A DNA stretch of 61,183 nucleotides from Acidobacteria bacterium UBA7540 (GCA_002478145.1 DLMI01000104.1:1-61183); one strand, 5' to 3'. Counted from the first letter of the stretch, positions 7,626-17,461 are shown. Notes: generated by a model not told the origin, from the letters alone. Numbers and translations are program-made.

Positions 7626-8960
7626 TCAGCCATCGTCCAGAATAGCCCTCGCAGCAGTGTAACCACTCTGCACCGCACTTTCAATGGTGGCCGGCAAGCC
7701 TGTAGCAGTCCAATCGCCCGCCAGGTATAGGCCGCGCACTGGCGTCCGGGCCGTCGGGCGTAACTGCTCAGCTTCCCAGGTGGGCGAGAAGGTGGCGAAG
7801 CGCTCCTTGATAACGAGGGCATGATGCAATTTGGCCTTCTGCGCTTCCGGGAAAAGGTCGCCTAGCTCACGCAAAGCCATGGCCAACAATTCTTCTTTGC
7901 CGCGTCCGATATACCGATGTGCGCCGCTCAAAACGAGCGAAACATAATTCTCACCCGAGCCAAGAATCTTGCCTTTGTTGAAGAGCCACTGGACCGTGGT
8001 GCCGCGCAATCCAACAAAATCAAGCTCGGTGATCGGGCGGTCAAACCAGAGGTTGATGGAAATGATCGGCGCAGGCCGAAGGGAAACGACTGGGGCGAAG
8101 AAAGGCTCGAAGCGGAGCAGTTCGCCAGGCAACAAGCTCGCAAGCTGAAACGAGGGCACGGCGCTCAACACGCTCTCCGCCTCAATTTCCTCGCCACTGG
8201 AAAGGCGCACGCCCCGGCACTGCCCCTCGGAAACCAGTAGACTGGCCACGCTGCGGCTGCACTCAACTCGCCCGCCCCTCGCCCGAATGTAGGCTGTGGC
8301 AGCATCCACATACACGTCACTCAAACCAACGCGGGCAATCCCGATCCGTGAATCCGCCGGCGAGGAGAAAAGCGCCAACTGCAACACCCGCTCAAACAGC
8401 CCCGCGTTGGCCTGGCTGGGGTCCTCATTGAGTGCCGCAATACAGAGCAGGTCCCAGAAATTGCGCTGCAAGCTCTCGGATTGGCCAAGCCTGGTGAGCC
8501 ATTCGCGCACGCTCAGCTTTTCCAAGCCACGGTCCATCGCCCTCGCCCACTGGAGCGATCGTCCGAGACGCAAGACTTCCAGTTTGTCCTTGAAAGAGAA
8601 ACTTCCGGAGCGTAGCACGCCGAGCAGTACATGCCAGGGCGAAGGCAGGCCGGGACATTGAAGCGCTGTCAGCCGCCCATTTCGGTCAAGGAAACGGAGG
8701 GTCAAGTGCTGTTGAAACCGAATGCGGTCCAGAGTTCCGATAGTCGAAAGGAAGTGAATGGTCGAATGGCAGCAGCCCATGATGATGTGCTGGCCGTTAT
8801 CTACCACGGAGCCCGTTGCGGGATCAAGAAAGGAGCGCGCCCGCCCGCCCAGGTGGGGCTTCTGTTCGAGCAAGCGCACACCGTGCCCCTCTTCCGCCAG
8901 TGCGACACCCGCCGCCAGACCCGAGAAACCGCCGCCGATGATCAAGACTTCGTCCGGCAT
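7626..8960 (-). CDS. hpnE: Hydroxysqualene dehydroxylase (squalene-associated FAD-dependent desaturase)
   Basis: A 444-residue FAD amine oxidase-fold protein. It opens with the dinucleotide-binding motif IIGGGFSGLAAGVALAE and has the SVVDNGQHIIMGCCHS block and the C-terminal GLYLAGDWTATGLPATIESAVQSG, all characteristic of HpnE. In the hopanoid pathway HpnC and HpnD make hydroxysqualene from farnesyl diphosphate and HpnE reduces it to squalene. HpnC, HpnD and squalene-hopene cyclase are not in this window, so the pathway is inferred from the family alone. Related desaturases act on carotenoids, which is the main alternative. The gene is followed directly by the Ntn-hydrolase; a heptamer array sits just upstream of its start. 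Confidence 0.88.
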   Translation of the reverse strand: MPDEVLIIGGGFSGLAAGVALAEEGHGVRLLEQKPHLGGRARSFLDPATGSVVDNGQHIIMGCCHSTIHFLSTIGTLDRIRFQQHLTLRFLDRNGRLTALQCPGLPSPWHVLLGVLRSGSFSFKDKLEVLRLGRSLQWARAMDRGLEKLSVREWLTRLGQSESLQRNFWDLLCIAALNEDPSQANAGLFERVLQLALFSSPADSRIGIARVGLSDVYVDAATAYIRARGGRVECSRSVASLLVSEGQCRGVRLSSGEEIEAESVLSAVPSFQLASLLPGELLRFEPFFAPVVSLRPAPIISINLWFDRPITELDFVGLRGTTVQWLFNKGKILGSGENYVSLVLSGAHRYIGRGKEELLAMALRELGDLFPEAQKAKLHHALVIKERFATFSPTWEAEQLRPTARTPVRGLYLAGDWTATGLPATIESAVQSGYTAARAILDDG

Positions 8961-8965
8961 GAGAG

Positions 8966-9015
8966 CAGGAATCAGGAATTCAGGATCCAGGAATCAGGAG
9001 TCAGAAGCCAGGAGT
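8966..9015. repeat. Heptamer tandem array (CAGGAAT type)
   Basis: Seven 7-base units of CAGGAAT, CAGGATC, CAGGAGT and CAGAAGC type, with a single one-base slip at 8980. It lies immediately upstream of the hpnE start codon, between hpnE and the next minus-strand gene. Confidence 0.8.
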
Positions 9016-9199
9016 CCAAAAGAAGTCGGCAGTACGCAGTCGCCCATGGGCAGAAGAAAGAAATCGCGATGGAGAAAGAACAAGTCTTTTGCGCATGGTT
9101 GGCGGCCCGCTAACTCGAAGACAGGCGCATTAGAGCCGAATGTCCAACTACAGTTGCGATGCCCTCGCCAATTAGGTGGGGTCGGTCGATGGGACCGGC

Positions 9200-10042
9200 T
9201 CAGCCGTGCAGCTTACGAAACGCCGCGAGACAGCGCTGAACGGTTTCCATCTCGGAGTAATCGCTGCCTTCCTGTTCGATCAGGTAGTACTCGATTCCCC
9301 CCGTGCTTTCGGCGGCGGCGAAAATGTTCTTCCAGGGCGCCGTCCCCTCGCCTGTCAGGACCCGATAGCCTCTTTCTGGAGACCAATCCTTGACGTGCAT
9401 CGAGCGGATTCGTCCAGGATTCTGATTGATCCAGGCCACGGCGTCATTGCCGGTTTCCAAGCATGTCCCGACGTCCAGTTGCAGGATGATGCTCTTGTCG
9501 AGCGTTGCGGCCAGCAGTTCCATCGGCTTTTGGCCGGCGACCGGCTTCCACTCCAGCTCGTGGTTGTGATAGCCCGCGAGCAAGCCCTGCCCTTTCAAGG
9601 TGTCGTTTGCTGTGTTGAGTGTTTCCGCTATGCGCTTCCAGTCATCCAGGCCGCTGACCTCGCCCGGGTGGGCCAGCACGATGTACCGGGCCCCCAGGAT
9701 TTTATTCAACTCAATCGCCTTGGCGATTCCGCCCGGAGTGAACGACTGCAATCCGTTGTGGGTTGAGTAGCAACGGATGCCGAGAGCGTCCAGCTCGGTG
9801 CGAACCTGCTTTGCATAGTCGGGCGTCCAGGCGTAGTAAGGAGCGAAGAATTCGACACACTGGTAACCCATCTTCGCCACGCCCCGGACAGTCCCCATCA
9901 GATCTTTCTGCAAGTCCTTGCGCACCGAGTAGAGTTCAAGTCCTACAGGAATTTCCTTCGACTCCGGCATCGCAGCCGCAAGCGGCACCGCAGCCATAAG
10001 GCCCAGGAACGAACGACGTGAGAAGGAGTCTGGTCTGTTCAT
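9200..10042 (-). CDS. Secreted sugar-phosphate isomerase/epimerase-like TIM-barrel protein
   Basis: A 280-residue AP-endonuclease-2-type TIM barrel of the sugar phosphate isomerase/epimerase superfamily. The N-terminus has a twin-arginine signal (SRRSFLGLMAAVPLAAA), so export by Tat is expected. Barrel features include the first strand VGLELYSVRKDL, YHNHELEWKP with candidate metal-binding His and Glu residues, QLDVGTCLETG, and MHVKDW. Exported members are common in soil bacteria that degrade glycans and probably act on sugars or sugar acids, but substrates are mostly unknown. It is transcribed in the same direction as the giant GH2 gene upstream, about 145 bases away, which supports a role in carbohydrate processing. 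Confidence 0.85.
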   Translation of the reverse strand: MNRPDSFSRRSFLGLMAAVPLAAAMPESKEIPVGLELYSVRKDLQKDLMGTVRGVAKMGYQCVEFFAPYYAWTPDYAKQVRTELDALGIRCYSTHNGLQSFTPGGIAKAIELNKILGARYIVLAHPGEVSGLDDWKRIAETLNTANDTLKGQGLLAGYHNHELEWKPVAGQKPMELLAATLDKSIILQLDVGTCLETGNDAVAWINQNPGRIRSMHVKDWSPERGYRVLTGEGTAPWKNIFAAAESTGGIEYYLIEQEGSDYSEMETVQRCLAAFRKLHG

Positions 10043-10186
10043 AGTAGGCTCACCATACCACAGCCAAGCGCAAATGAATATCCTTCATCAAAAGCGGAGA
10101 GGGACTACAGGTACAACATCACCGCCCCACGAGCGGTGAGGATATTGAAGCCCGCCGGTCCTGTCCCCTTTGCGGCGGCGCTGCTG

Positions 10187-13100
10187 CTACATCTGGGTCA
10201 CGTGCCCAACGTTGAACCCCTCCACTACGACTCGCGGCGTCTCGCCACGCGTGTCGGCGTGCTCCAACTCCGTCTGAATGGTTCGCCGCTCGCCGGGCAT
10301 TAATGCGATGTAGTTGTCACTGTAAATTGCCGGCAGGATCCGGTCTCCACTCTTCTCCCTCACAGCTTTCAGGCGGATCATCAGCGCCGGCTGGCTCGAC
10401 GGATTATGCAGCTCGGTCGTTAACTGCCAGCGATTTCCCTGGCGGTCGACGCGCGTTGCCGCTTCCAGGTTGACCCTGGGCAACTGGCGAATGGCCCGAT
10501 AATTGCCCTCCTCCCGGCCCCGCAGGTAAAAGTTCGTGGAGACCGTCTCAGCCCCGTGCGTCAAGGCGAGCCGCAGGAAGTGCAATGACGTCAGCTCGGG
10601 CGGATACTCCATCTTGATGCACGGGGCGACGCTGTCTTCCGTGCTATCCAGGGTTGCGGACTTCTCCCATTGCTTCGTCCCGTCCATGTTCAGGACTTCC
10701 ACCGTGGCGGTCAAGCCTCGCATGTTCCCGGCGCTGTAGTTGACCACTTCGATGCTCTCGGTGGCTGGGTTCCACTGAATGTGGAGCGGTTCACACCCTT
10801 TCTTGCACCCAAAGTACGCCGCCGTGGGTTCAAAATAGTAATCGTAGGTCTGCCAGACGAACGAGGGCCAGCAAGGATGGCTCATCCAGAGGAGGAGCCC
10901 CATGCGGTACTTACTCTGCGCCTCGAACATGGCGCGATAACCTTCGTAATTGATGAATTGAGCGAGTGAAACCCATTCGTCCACATTGCCGGCGCCGCCG
11001 TAGTCGTACTCGATCATGGTCCGGAAGCTCTCACCGCCTTGCGCGCCACCCAGGCAGAAATCGTGCAGGCCCCAGACGAGCCCCTGCGGCCACAAGGCCG
11101 ATTCGGGCATCATCGCGCGCACGCTTTCCATGGGGGGTATATTCGGCATGCCCATTTCACTGTGCAGCTTCGGGTCGGCGCCCAGGGTGAAGTAGAAGTT
11201 GAGGGGCATTGCCCTATAAGGCCCGCCGCCGCTGACAACCCCAAAGGCGGAGTTGGAGATGTAATGAATGCCGGGATGTTTTTCCGCCAGCACTTTCCTG
11301 ATGCCCCCGTCAAGAGGCGGAGGTGGGTTGCCTTCATTACGGCCGCAGTAAAGGCCAATCGAGGGATGGTTTCGAAACCGCAGGACCGAGTCATTTACGT
11401 TGCGCATGAACAGGTCATCATCCTCCGGGTCCGGCCCATCCGCCGGGTTCGCCAGCCAGAACTCTTGCCAGACCATGATGCCGTGCCGATCACAGGCCGC
11501 AAAGAACTCCTCGTCACCGACCTGCCCTACCCAGTTGCGAATCATCGTGAAGTTCATTTCGCGGTGATAACGTACCGCCGCATCGTATTCGCGCGCGCGA
11601 TAACGCAGCATGGACTCGCCGAAACCCCAATTCCCGCCGCGCGCCACAAACCGCCTGCCATTGATCCAAATCCGCAAGGCGCCGCCCTCTTCGCTGTAGG
11701 ACATTTGCCGAACGCCTACCTCGAACGCCTTGGTGTCTGATACCTGGCGCTCCGGCGCCTCGAAGCTCAGCTCCAGAGCGTACAAGTGCGGCTCGCCGTA
11801 TCCCGCAGGCCACCAGAGCTTGGGATTCTGCAGCCGCAGGGCCGGAGTGTTCGAGGGGTCAAACTTCACTTTCTGCGTCGCAGAGCCATCGACGGAAACG
11901 CGCTGCTCGAACTGCAACTCCGCCAGGCGTCCGCGCAGAGTTCCGGTGACAGGCTTGGAGGCGTGGTTCACTAACTCGACCTCGATACTCACGTCGGCAC
12001 GCGAGGTATCGGGCAGCGGGAGGGTGGTCGTAACGAACGGATTCTCGATGGTAACGGCCCCGCTGAGGGTAAGGTAGACATCGCCCCAGATGCCCGTGTC
12101 GCGGCCGCGAATGGTGGGAATCCAGTCCCAACCAATGGAGGCGTGGTAGGTGGGATTATCGATTCCGAGCGCGCCCCCATTCTTGCCCGGACTCTCGAAG
12201 GTCTTCTGCTTCATGCTTCCGGGGGTGTCATCCTTCTCGATGCGGACGGCCAGCGCGTTTTTGCGGCCAGCGAGCAGGCGTCCCGTGACGTCGAACCGGC
12301 CGCGCATGAAGCCACCTTCTACCCGCCCGAGTCTTTCGCCGTTCAGGAAGACGTCCGCCTTCCAGTTAACCCCGTCGAAGTTCAGCCAAGCGCGCTGACC
12401 CTCGGTCAATGCCGGCGCCGTGAACTCGTTCCGGTACCAGAAATCTGCGTAGAAAAACGAATCGGAAATAAGCAACTGATTCTCGCCGTAATTCGGATCA
12501 GGAATTGCACCGATATTCAGATAAGAGGAGAGCACTGTGCCCGGCACGGTGGCAATAACCCAATCCTGGTCCTGGAATCCCACCTTGGAGAGTGTTGCTC
12601 CGTCCGCGTTCACAAGGGAATCTCGTTGCAGGCGCCAAGCGCCTCCCGCGAGGTCCAATCGCCCGTCAGGTCGAGCTGCGGGCGCGGGCTTCGGTTGCAC
12701 GACAAATCCGCCCCGCCCATAAACCTCCATTTCGCTCAGAATGTACGCATGCGGCGAGGTGGGCCGCTGCATCAGTACGCGCACGTACCTTCCCTGGACG
12801 GGCTCCGCCAGTCTGAGGTCGTCAGTGTTCCCTGTTCCCTCAGGCAGGGGTTGAATGTCCCGCCAATTCTGCGCATCGTCGGAAACCTGGAGGGAACCCT
12901 CCGCAGCGCGCGCGATCCAATACAACACCACACGGTCGAATTCACAGCGAGCGCCCAAGTCGACATAAACCCACTCCTCACCCAAACCCGCGCTCATCCA
13001 CGCACTCGTGAAGCTATAAGGCCCGCCAATTTCCACTCTCTGGTTCTGATGGAAGAATCCCACCTCACAGACTTGCCATTCCATGAAGAACGCGAACGGC

Positions 13101-13849
13101 GGGGCGTTGGCAGCTTCGAGTTCGATTCGATAGAAGCGGCTTTGAGAAGCTGAACGAAGAGGAATGGAAGGCTGGAACCGTTGCCCAGGTTGCGGAAAGC
13201 CTCTCGGGAAGCCAGTAACGGGTACGGGCTTCGGATTAGTTACCTTACCCAATTCCTTCCACTCCCGTCCGTCGTCGGAGACCAAGACGGCAACACCCAG
13301 GTCCTCCGGTTTCAAGTTGCGGGGCGCGATGAGGAGGACGTCAACAAGGTCGATCTCCGGAACCCTCGCCCCGCCTCCCAATTGAACCTGCACCCACGGG
13401 CGCGGACCCCGCAAGTCGACGTCGGTCATTGGGTTGTGGTCCAGGAAGAACTCCCGCTCGTGCTTAGGGAGCTCGCCGCGAAGGCCTACCCAGGTTGCGA
13501 CCCAGTCGGGGAGATGCGAATCCTTGATCCCATCTGTAACCAGTTGGGCCGTCAGGTTGTAATCGTAGCAACTGGAGTGATACGCGGGCCGCCGTAGCGC
13601 CAGATTCCGGTAGGTCGAGGCATCTCCCACCAGCACCGGACCAAAATCCTCACGCGGGTCTCCCGGGTAAACACCCACCCCTCGCGTGTACTCCCCAGCC
13701 GCCGCGGAATCCGCAGCTAGGCGCGGTGAATTCCGGGCGCCAGGCAGCGGCTCAGGAGCAGCTCCCAGGGCCAAGGCCCGCAGATCTCCCAGTGCCAAAC
13801 CCGCACCCGCAACCGTGCTCTTCAGAAAAGTCCTTCGGGAAGTAGACAT
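10187..13849 (-). CDS. Very large secreted GH2 glycoside hydrolase with discoidin-like domains
   Basis: A 1220-residue exported enzyme. A Tat signal (TSRRTFLKSTVAGAGLALG) leads into two or three F5/8 type C (discoidin-like) carbohydrate-binding regions at about residues 70-415. A GH2 sugar-binding domain (LDLAGGAWRLQRDSL onward), Ig-like domain and TIM-barrel catalytic domain then follow, with C-terminal beta domains. In the catalytic domain, GRNEGNPP (E839) matches the acid/base position and HSEMGMPNIP (E898) the nucleophile. The subfamily looks closest to exo-beta-D-glucosaminidase and beta-mannosidase-like GH2 enzymes, but the exact sugar cannot be set by eye. Ordinary GH2 enzymes are shorter; the extra length comes from the N-terminal discoidin region. 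It probably acts outside the cytoplasm on a polysaccharide. Confidence 0.9.
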   Translation of the reverse strand: MSTSRRTFLKSTVAGAGLALGDLRALALGAAPEPLPGARNSPRLAADSAAAGEYTRGVGVYPGDPREDFGPVLVGDASTYRNLALRRPAYHSSCYDYNLTAQLVTDGIKDSHLPDWVATWVGLRGELPKHEREFFLDHNPMTDVDLRGPRPWVQVQLGGGARVPEIDLVDVLLIAPRNLKPEDLGVAVLVSDDGREWKELGKVTNPKPVPVTGFPRGFPQPGQRFQPSIPLRSASQSRFYRIELEAANAPPFAFFMEWQVCEVGFFHQNQRVEIGGPYSFTSAWMSAGLGEEWVYVDLGARCEFDRVVLYWIARAAEGSLQVSDDAQNWRDIQPLPEGTGNTDDLRLAEPVQGRYVRVLMQRPTSPHAYILSEMEVYGRGGFVVQPKPAPAARPDGRLDLAGGAWRLQRDSLVNADGATLSKVGFQDQDWVIATVPGTVLSSYLNIGAIPDPNYGENQLLISDSFFYADFWYRNEFTAPALTEGQRAWLNFDGVNWKADVFLNGERLGRVEGGFMRGRFDVTGRLLAGRKNALAVRIEKDDTPGSMKQKTFESPGKNGGALGIDNPTYHASIGWDWIPTIRGRDTGIWGDVYLTLSGAVTIENPFVTTTLPLPDTSRADVSIEVELVNHASKPVTGTLRGRLAELQFEQRVSVDGSATQKVKFDPSNTPALRLQNPKLWWPAGYGEPHLYALELSFEAPERQVSDTKAFEVGVRQMSYSEEGGALRIWINGRRFVARGGNWGFGESMLRYRAREYDAAVRYHREMNFTMIRNWVGQVGDEEFFAACDRHGIMVWQEFWLANPADGPDPEDDDLFMRNVNDSVLRFRNHPSIGLYCGRNEGNPPPPLDGGIRKVLAEKHPGIHYISNSAFGVVSGGGPYRAMPLNFYFTLGADPKLHSEMGMPNIPPMESVRAMMPESALWPQGLVWGLHDFCLGGAQGGESFRTMIEYDYGGAGNVDEWVSLAQFINYEGYRAMFEAQSKYRMGLLLWMSHPCWPSFVWQTYDYYFEPTAAYFGCKKGCEPLHIQWNPATESIEVVNYSAGNMRGLTATVEVLNMDGTKQWEKSATLDSTEDSVAPCIKMEYPPELTSLHFLRLALTHGAETVSTNFYLRGREEGNYRAIRQLPRVNLEAATRVDRQGNRWQLTTELHNPSSQPALMIRLKAVREKSGDRILPAIYSDNYIALMPGERRTIQTELEHADTRGETPRVVVEGFNVGHVTQM

Positions 13850-13897
13850 CTGAGTCCTCCATGGTTTCGTCGCGCTCTATAGTCAGACACCCGCGGC

Positions 13898-13964
13898 GGG
13901 GTGGCGCCATGGCTGCGCCCCCGTTCAACCGAGCCGACCCTTGCCAGACTGCTGGTGCCACCCC
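13898..13964. repeat. Inverted repeat GGGGTGGCgCCA / TGGtGCCACCCC
   Basis: The 12-base arms at 13898-13909 and 13953-13964 match at 11 positions. The repeat lies in the divergent region between the GH2 gene and rimO, where it could form a hairpin. Confidence 0.5.
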
Positions 13965-14109
13965 CTCGCGAGGCGGATTATAGCCTGGGCACAACCCTCG
14001 GCACAAGTCGCCGACAACAGGCTCAAGCACCGCACCCTTCCAACTTGTGCTAAAATTCTATGTCTCAGAAAGGGCAGGCTAGTGCATCTCGCGCTGAGCC
14101 AGCACATAT

Positions 14110-15537
14110 ATGACTAAAGTTGGAATGGTTAGCCTCGGGTGTCCCAAGAATCTTGTGGACAGTGAGGTGATGTTGGGAATGCTGGCTCGCCAGGGATACG
14201 AGTTGACTCCCCAAGCTGAGCAGGCCGAGGTCATCATTGTCAACACCTGCGCGTTCATCGAGCCTGCCAAGCGCGAGTCTATCGACACCATCCTGGAAAT
14301 GGCGGAATACAAGAAGTCCGGCGCTGCCAGAAAGCTGGTAGTGGCCGGCTGTTTGGTGGAGCGATACCGGCAGGAAATCCTGAAAGAGATCCCCGAAGTG
14401 GATTTTGTTATCGGGACCAACGAACTCGAGCGGGTCCTGGAAGCTTGCGGGGAGGATCGCCAAGATCGCAGCCTGGAGGGCTCCGCCGAGCCCTACCTTT
14501 ACCACGAACTCACGCCCCGAGTCCTCGCCACTCCGTCTTATTCCGCCTATCTGAAGATCGCTGAAGGTTGTGATCATCCTTGTTCTTTCTGTGTGATTCC
14601 GCAGATGCGAGGCAGGTTCCGTTCCCGGAGGTTCGCCTCGGTGGTGCGCGAAGCGGAAAACCTGGCCCGAACAGGCGTCGGGGAGTTGACCATCGTCGGC
14701 CAGGACACCACGAGTTACGGTGAGGACCTGGGGCTGCGCGACGGTCTGGCGTCCCTTCTGCGCGAACTCGGCAAGATCCCTGAGCTCGTTTGGGTGCGGT
14801 TTCTTTATTGCTACCCCAATCGTTTGACCGACGCGCTGATTGCGGCCGTGGCGGAAACGGCGAAGGTGGCGAAGTATATCGACCTGCCGCTTCAGCACGC
14901 GAGTGCGCAGGTGCTGAAGTTGATGCGGCGGGGTTCCAGCGGCGAACATTTCCTGCGCTTGATTGAGAGAATTCGCGCCGCCATACCGGGCGTTACATTG
15001 CGGACATCTCTGATCGTGGGCTTCCCGGGTGAAACGGAAGAGGATTTCAAGGTTTTGCTGAGCTTTGTCGAGGCAGCACAATTTGACCACCTGGGTGTGT
15101 TCCTTTATTCGAACGAAGAAACAGGCTCGAGCTATGCGCTGCCCGGCCAGGTTCCATCGGCTGTTGCGGGCCATCGCCAGCGAAGACTCATGGCCTTGCA
15201 ACGCAGGATTTCACGACGCAAGCTGCGGCAAAGAGTCGGCCGCTCCTTTCCGGTTCTCGTAGAGGGCCGCTCGGAGGAAACGGAATTGCTCTTCCGGGGC
15301 AGGCTGGAATCGCAGGCCCCTGGAATTGATGGTCAGGTATTGATCAACGATTTTGAGGGGGCAGAACCCAGACCCGGGGAATTCCGCTGGGCCACCATCA
15401 CGGCAGCAGGGGACTACGATCTCGTATCGCGCCTGGAGGCACGAAACTTTGCTGAGCGGTTAGTTCCGAACTCGCCGCCTCCTGTGGGGTCACGGCTGGT
15501 CCAGATTCAACCGGCGGCGATGTCGGCTTCCGCCTAA
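14110..15537 (+). CDS. rimO: Ribosomal protein S12 methylthiotransferase
   Basis: A 475-residue radical SAM methylthiotransferase that modifies an aspartate of ribosomal protein S12. The N-terminal UPF0004 domain has three iron-sulfur cysteines, in SLGCPKNLVDSE, NTCAFI and AGCLVERY. The radical SAM domain has CDHPCSFC (CxxxCxxC) for the second cluster, and a TRAM domain closes the protein. GCPKNLVDSEVMLG is characteristic of RimO rather than MiaB. The length is slightly longer than usual, from the C-terminal tail after TRAM. It starts a run of closely spaced plus-strand genes (yacG, pgpA, TIG/NHL protein). Confidence 0.96.
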   Translation: MTKVGMVSLGCPKNLVDSEVMLGMLARQGYELTPQAEQAEVIIVNTCAFIEPAKRESIDTILEMAEYKKSGAARKLVVAGCLVERYRQEILKEIPEVDFVIGTNELERVLEACGEDRQDRSLEGSAEPYLYHELTPRVLATPSYSAYLKIAEGCDHPCSFCVIPQMRGRFRSRRFASVVREAENLARTGVGELTIVGQDTTSYGEDLGLRDGLASLLRELGKIPELVWVRFLYCYPNRLTDALIAAVAETAKVAKYIDLPLQHASAQVLKLMRRGSSGEHFLRLIERIRAAIPGVTLRTSLIVGFPGETEEDFKVLLSFVEAAQFDHLGVFLYSNEETGSSYALPGQVPSAVAGHRQRRLMALQRRISRRKLRQRVGRSFPVLVEGRSEETELLFRGRLESQAPGIDGQVLINDFEGAEPRPGEFRWATITAAGDYDLVSRLEARNFAERLVPNSPPPVGSRLVQIQPAAMSASA

Positions 15538-15546
15538 TCTCTCGCC

Positions 15547-15744
15547 ATGCGATGTCCCATTTGCCACAAAGACGGTCCCTGGGCGGGTAACTCTTTTCGG
15601 CCCTTTTGCAGTGAGCGTTGCCAACTGATCGATCTGGACCACTGGCTGTCTGAACGCTATCGGATTTCGACCCCTGTGGAAAGGCAGGACAAGAACCGCC
15701 CTACCGAAGAGGAGGAGCAGGACGATAAGAGGGGGAGTGGTTAA
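15547..15744 (+). CDS. yacG: DNA gyrase inhibitor YacG-type zinc finger protein
   Basis: A 65-residue protein with the YacG zinc ribbon: C3, C6, C21 and C25, with [23 protein letters not shown] almost identical in style to the family consensus. In Escherichia coli YacG binds GyrB and inhibits gyrase activity. The gene starts about 10 bases after rimO and overlaps the start of pgpA by 8 bases, so the three are probably cotranscribed. Confidence 0.92.
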   Translation: MRCPICHKDGPWAGNSFRPFCSERCQLIDLDHWLSERYRISTPVERQDKNRPTEEEEQDDKRGSG

Positions 15745-16219
15745 AGAACGCCGCAGTCTCTCCATCTGGATCGCAACCGGTTTGGGGTCTGGCTACTTTC
15801 CCGTAGCGCCGGGGACCGCCGGATCAGCACTGGGCTTGGCTCTGGTAATCGCTTTTCGCCAGACTTCACTCGAGCCTCTGTGGTTGGCCTTATCCTTGGC
15901 GGCTTTCACGGGCCTGCTCTTCCTTGTCGGAGTCTGGTCGGCAGGGAAAGCCGAGAAGGTATTTGGACGTGTTGACCCCGGCCAAGTGGTAATTGATGAG
16001 GTGGCCGGCCAGATCCTTACTTTCGTCGCCACACCGAGGGTCGCGTGGATGGGGTTGATTTTCGGTTTCATCCTATTCCGCGCCTTGGACATCGTAAAAC
16101 CTTTTCCGGCACGGCGGGCCGAGCGACTTCCCGGCGGTTGGGGTATTATGATGGATGACGTGGTCGCGGGTCTTTATAGCCTGATTGTGCTTGTAATTTT
16201 GGGACACTTTATCAAATGA
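15737..16219 (+). CDS. pgpA: Phosphatidylglycerophosphatase A
   Basis: A 160-residue inner-membrane phosphatase that removes phosphate from phosphatidylglycerophosphate. Family signatures are [16 protein letters not shown] near the N-terminus, [15 protein letters not shown] with the conserved acidic residues, and [27 protein letters not shown]. There are about four transmembrane segments. The start is a GTG that overlaps yacG by 8 bases, and its stop overlaps the next ORF by four bases. It fits with plsY and gpsA further downstream in early phospholipid synthesis. Confidence 0.94.
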   Translation: MVKERRSLSIWIATGLGSGYFPVAPGTAGSALGLALVIAFRQTSLEPLWLALSLAAFTGLLFLVGVWSAGKAEKVFGRVDPGQVVIDEVAGQILTFVATPRVAWMGLIFGFILFRALDIVKPFPARRAERLPGGWGIMMDDVVAGLYSLIVLVILGHFIK

Positions 16220-17292
16220 GCTTGTGGAAGAAATCCGACAAACCCGATCCCCCTGCTGCAAAGAAAGGATCTGCCACGAATAAACCGTTGATTGAACGTG
16301 TTACTCCGCGTGCGGCGATTCCCGGCGGTGAAATCTCCATCTCGGGCCGGGGACTCACTCGAAACGGTCGCGGCAGGCCCCAAGTGCGGTTTGGCGATCA
16401 GCCCGGAAGCCTGCTCCTCACCTCTCCCAACCGGCTTGTGGTGCGCGTCCCCGAAGGCGTATCCAGCGGTGACTTAACGGTGGACACGGGAGTTGCGGTC
16501 AGCGCGCCTGCCTCTGTAGCGGTGGGCGTCACCATCGCCGATAACCTGCACCCCGTCGCCAATCCTGCCCTCGATTCAGCCGGGAATACTTTCACCACTT
16601 TCAGCGGCAGCCGTGGGCAGAAGGTTCCCGTTTCCGTGTTTAAGATCGACCGGCAACAGGTCGTTCGCCCCTTCCTCAATGATCTGGTGAACCCCACGGG
16701 GCTGGCCTTCGATCGCGCCGGTTATCTTTATGTTTCCAGCCGCATGGAAGGCACAATTTACAAAGTCAGTCCGGACGGCCACCGCGAGATTTACGCGGAA
16801 GGCATGGGAGTCGCCACCGGGATTGCCTTCGACGGCGAGGAGAACTTGTACGTGGGCGACCGGACGGGCACGGTATTCAAGATCAGTCGTGACCGGCAGA
16901 TTTTTGTCTTTGCGACCATCGAGCCCAGCATGGCGGCGTATCATCTGGCTTTTGGCCCCGACGGCAACCTTTACCTTACTGGCCCGACTATTTCCAGCTT
17001 CGACCACGTATTTCGCATCACCCCAGCCGGCGAAGTAACTTCGTTCTACCGCGGGCTGGGACGCCCACAGGGATTGGCCTTCGATGTTGAGGGTAACCTT
17101 TACGTTGCAGCCTCGCTGGCCGGTCAGCGGGGAATTGTGCGCATCACACCCGGCGCTAAAGTGGAACGGGTTGTGTCGGGTTACGGCATGGTTGGGCTAG
17201 CCTTCACACGCCAGCAGTCAATGATGGTCGCCACCAACAGTTCCTTGATCCAACTACCCGTCGGCATCGAGGGCAAGCCCCTGATTCAGTGA
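16216..17292 (+). CDS. IPT/TIG-domain and NHL/SMP-30-type beta-propeller protein
   Basis: A 358-residue protein with two parts. Residues about 23-105 form an IPT/TIG immunoglobulin-like domain (ITPRAAIPGGEISISGRGL-like start). The rest is a beta propeller with repeated GLAFDxxGNLYVxx blades, as in NHL and SMP-30/gluconolactonase families. No signal peptide is visible, only a basic N-terminus ([11 protein letters not shown]). Binding of a ligand or partner is likely; an enzyme activity is not demonstrated by any motif I can see. The start overlaps the pgpA stop by four bases. The stop codon lies inside a GTGACGA heptamer array. Confidence 0.85.
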   Translation: MSLWKKSDKPDPPAAKKGSATNKPLIERVTPRAAIPGGEISISGRGLTRNGRGRPQVRFGDQPGSLLLTSPNRLVVRVPEGVSSGDLTVDTGVAVSAPASVAVGVTIADNLHPVANPALDSAGNTFTTFSGSRGQKVPVSVFKIDRQQVVRPFLNDLVNPTGLAFDRAGYLYVSSRMEGTIYKVSPDGHREIYAEGMGVATGIAFDGEENLYVGDRTGTVFKISRDRQIFVFATIEPSMAAYHLAFGPDGNLYLTGPTISSFDHVFRITPAGEVTSFYRGLGRPQGLAFDVEGNLYVAASLAGQRGIVRITPGAKVERVVSGYGMVGLAFTRQQSMMVATNSSLIQLPVGIEGKPLIQ

Positions 17293-17349
17293 CGAGTGAG
17301 AAGTGACAACAAATCAGAAGTCAGAAATTAGAAATCAGAAGACAGAGGG
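17289..17349. repeat. Heptamer array, left arm (GTGACGA then CAGAAGT type)
   Basis: Begins with GTGACGA, GTGAGAA and GTGACAA, passes through a short irregular stretch, then CAGAAGT, CAGAAAT, TAGAAAT, CAGAAGA, CAGAGGG. The first unit contains the stop codon of the preceding gene. The array is inverted relative to 17462-17519. Confidence 0.8.
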
Positions 17350-17461
17350 AAAGGCTGGCGGAATTGCTTATAGGGGAGTCGGGCGCCACAAGTTGGTGAC
17401 GGCGGATTTTGAAGGGCTCTAATGCGCCCCGGCTTCTGCCCACCCTGCATTTGATGCTTCC

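Noticed and set aside
14065..15201. Minus-strand open frame of 378 codons
   Set aside because: Antisense shadow of rimO, whose radical SAM motifs are clear.
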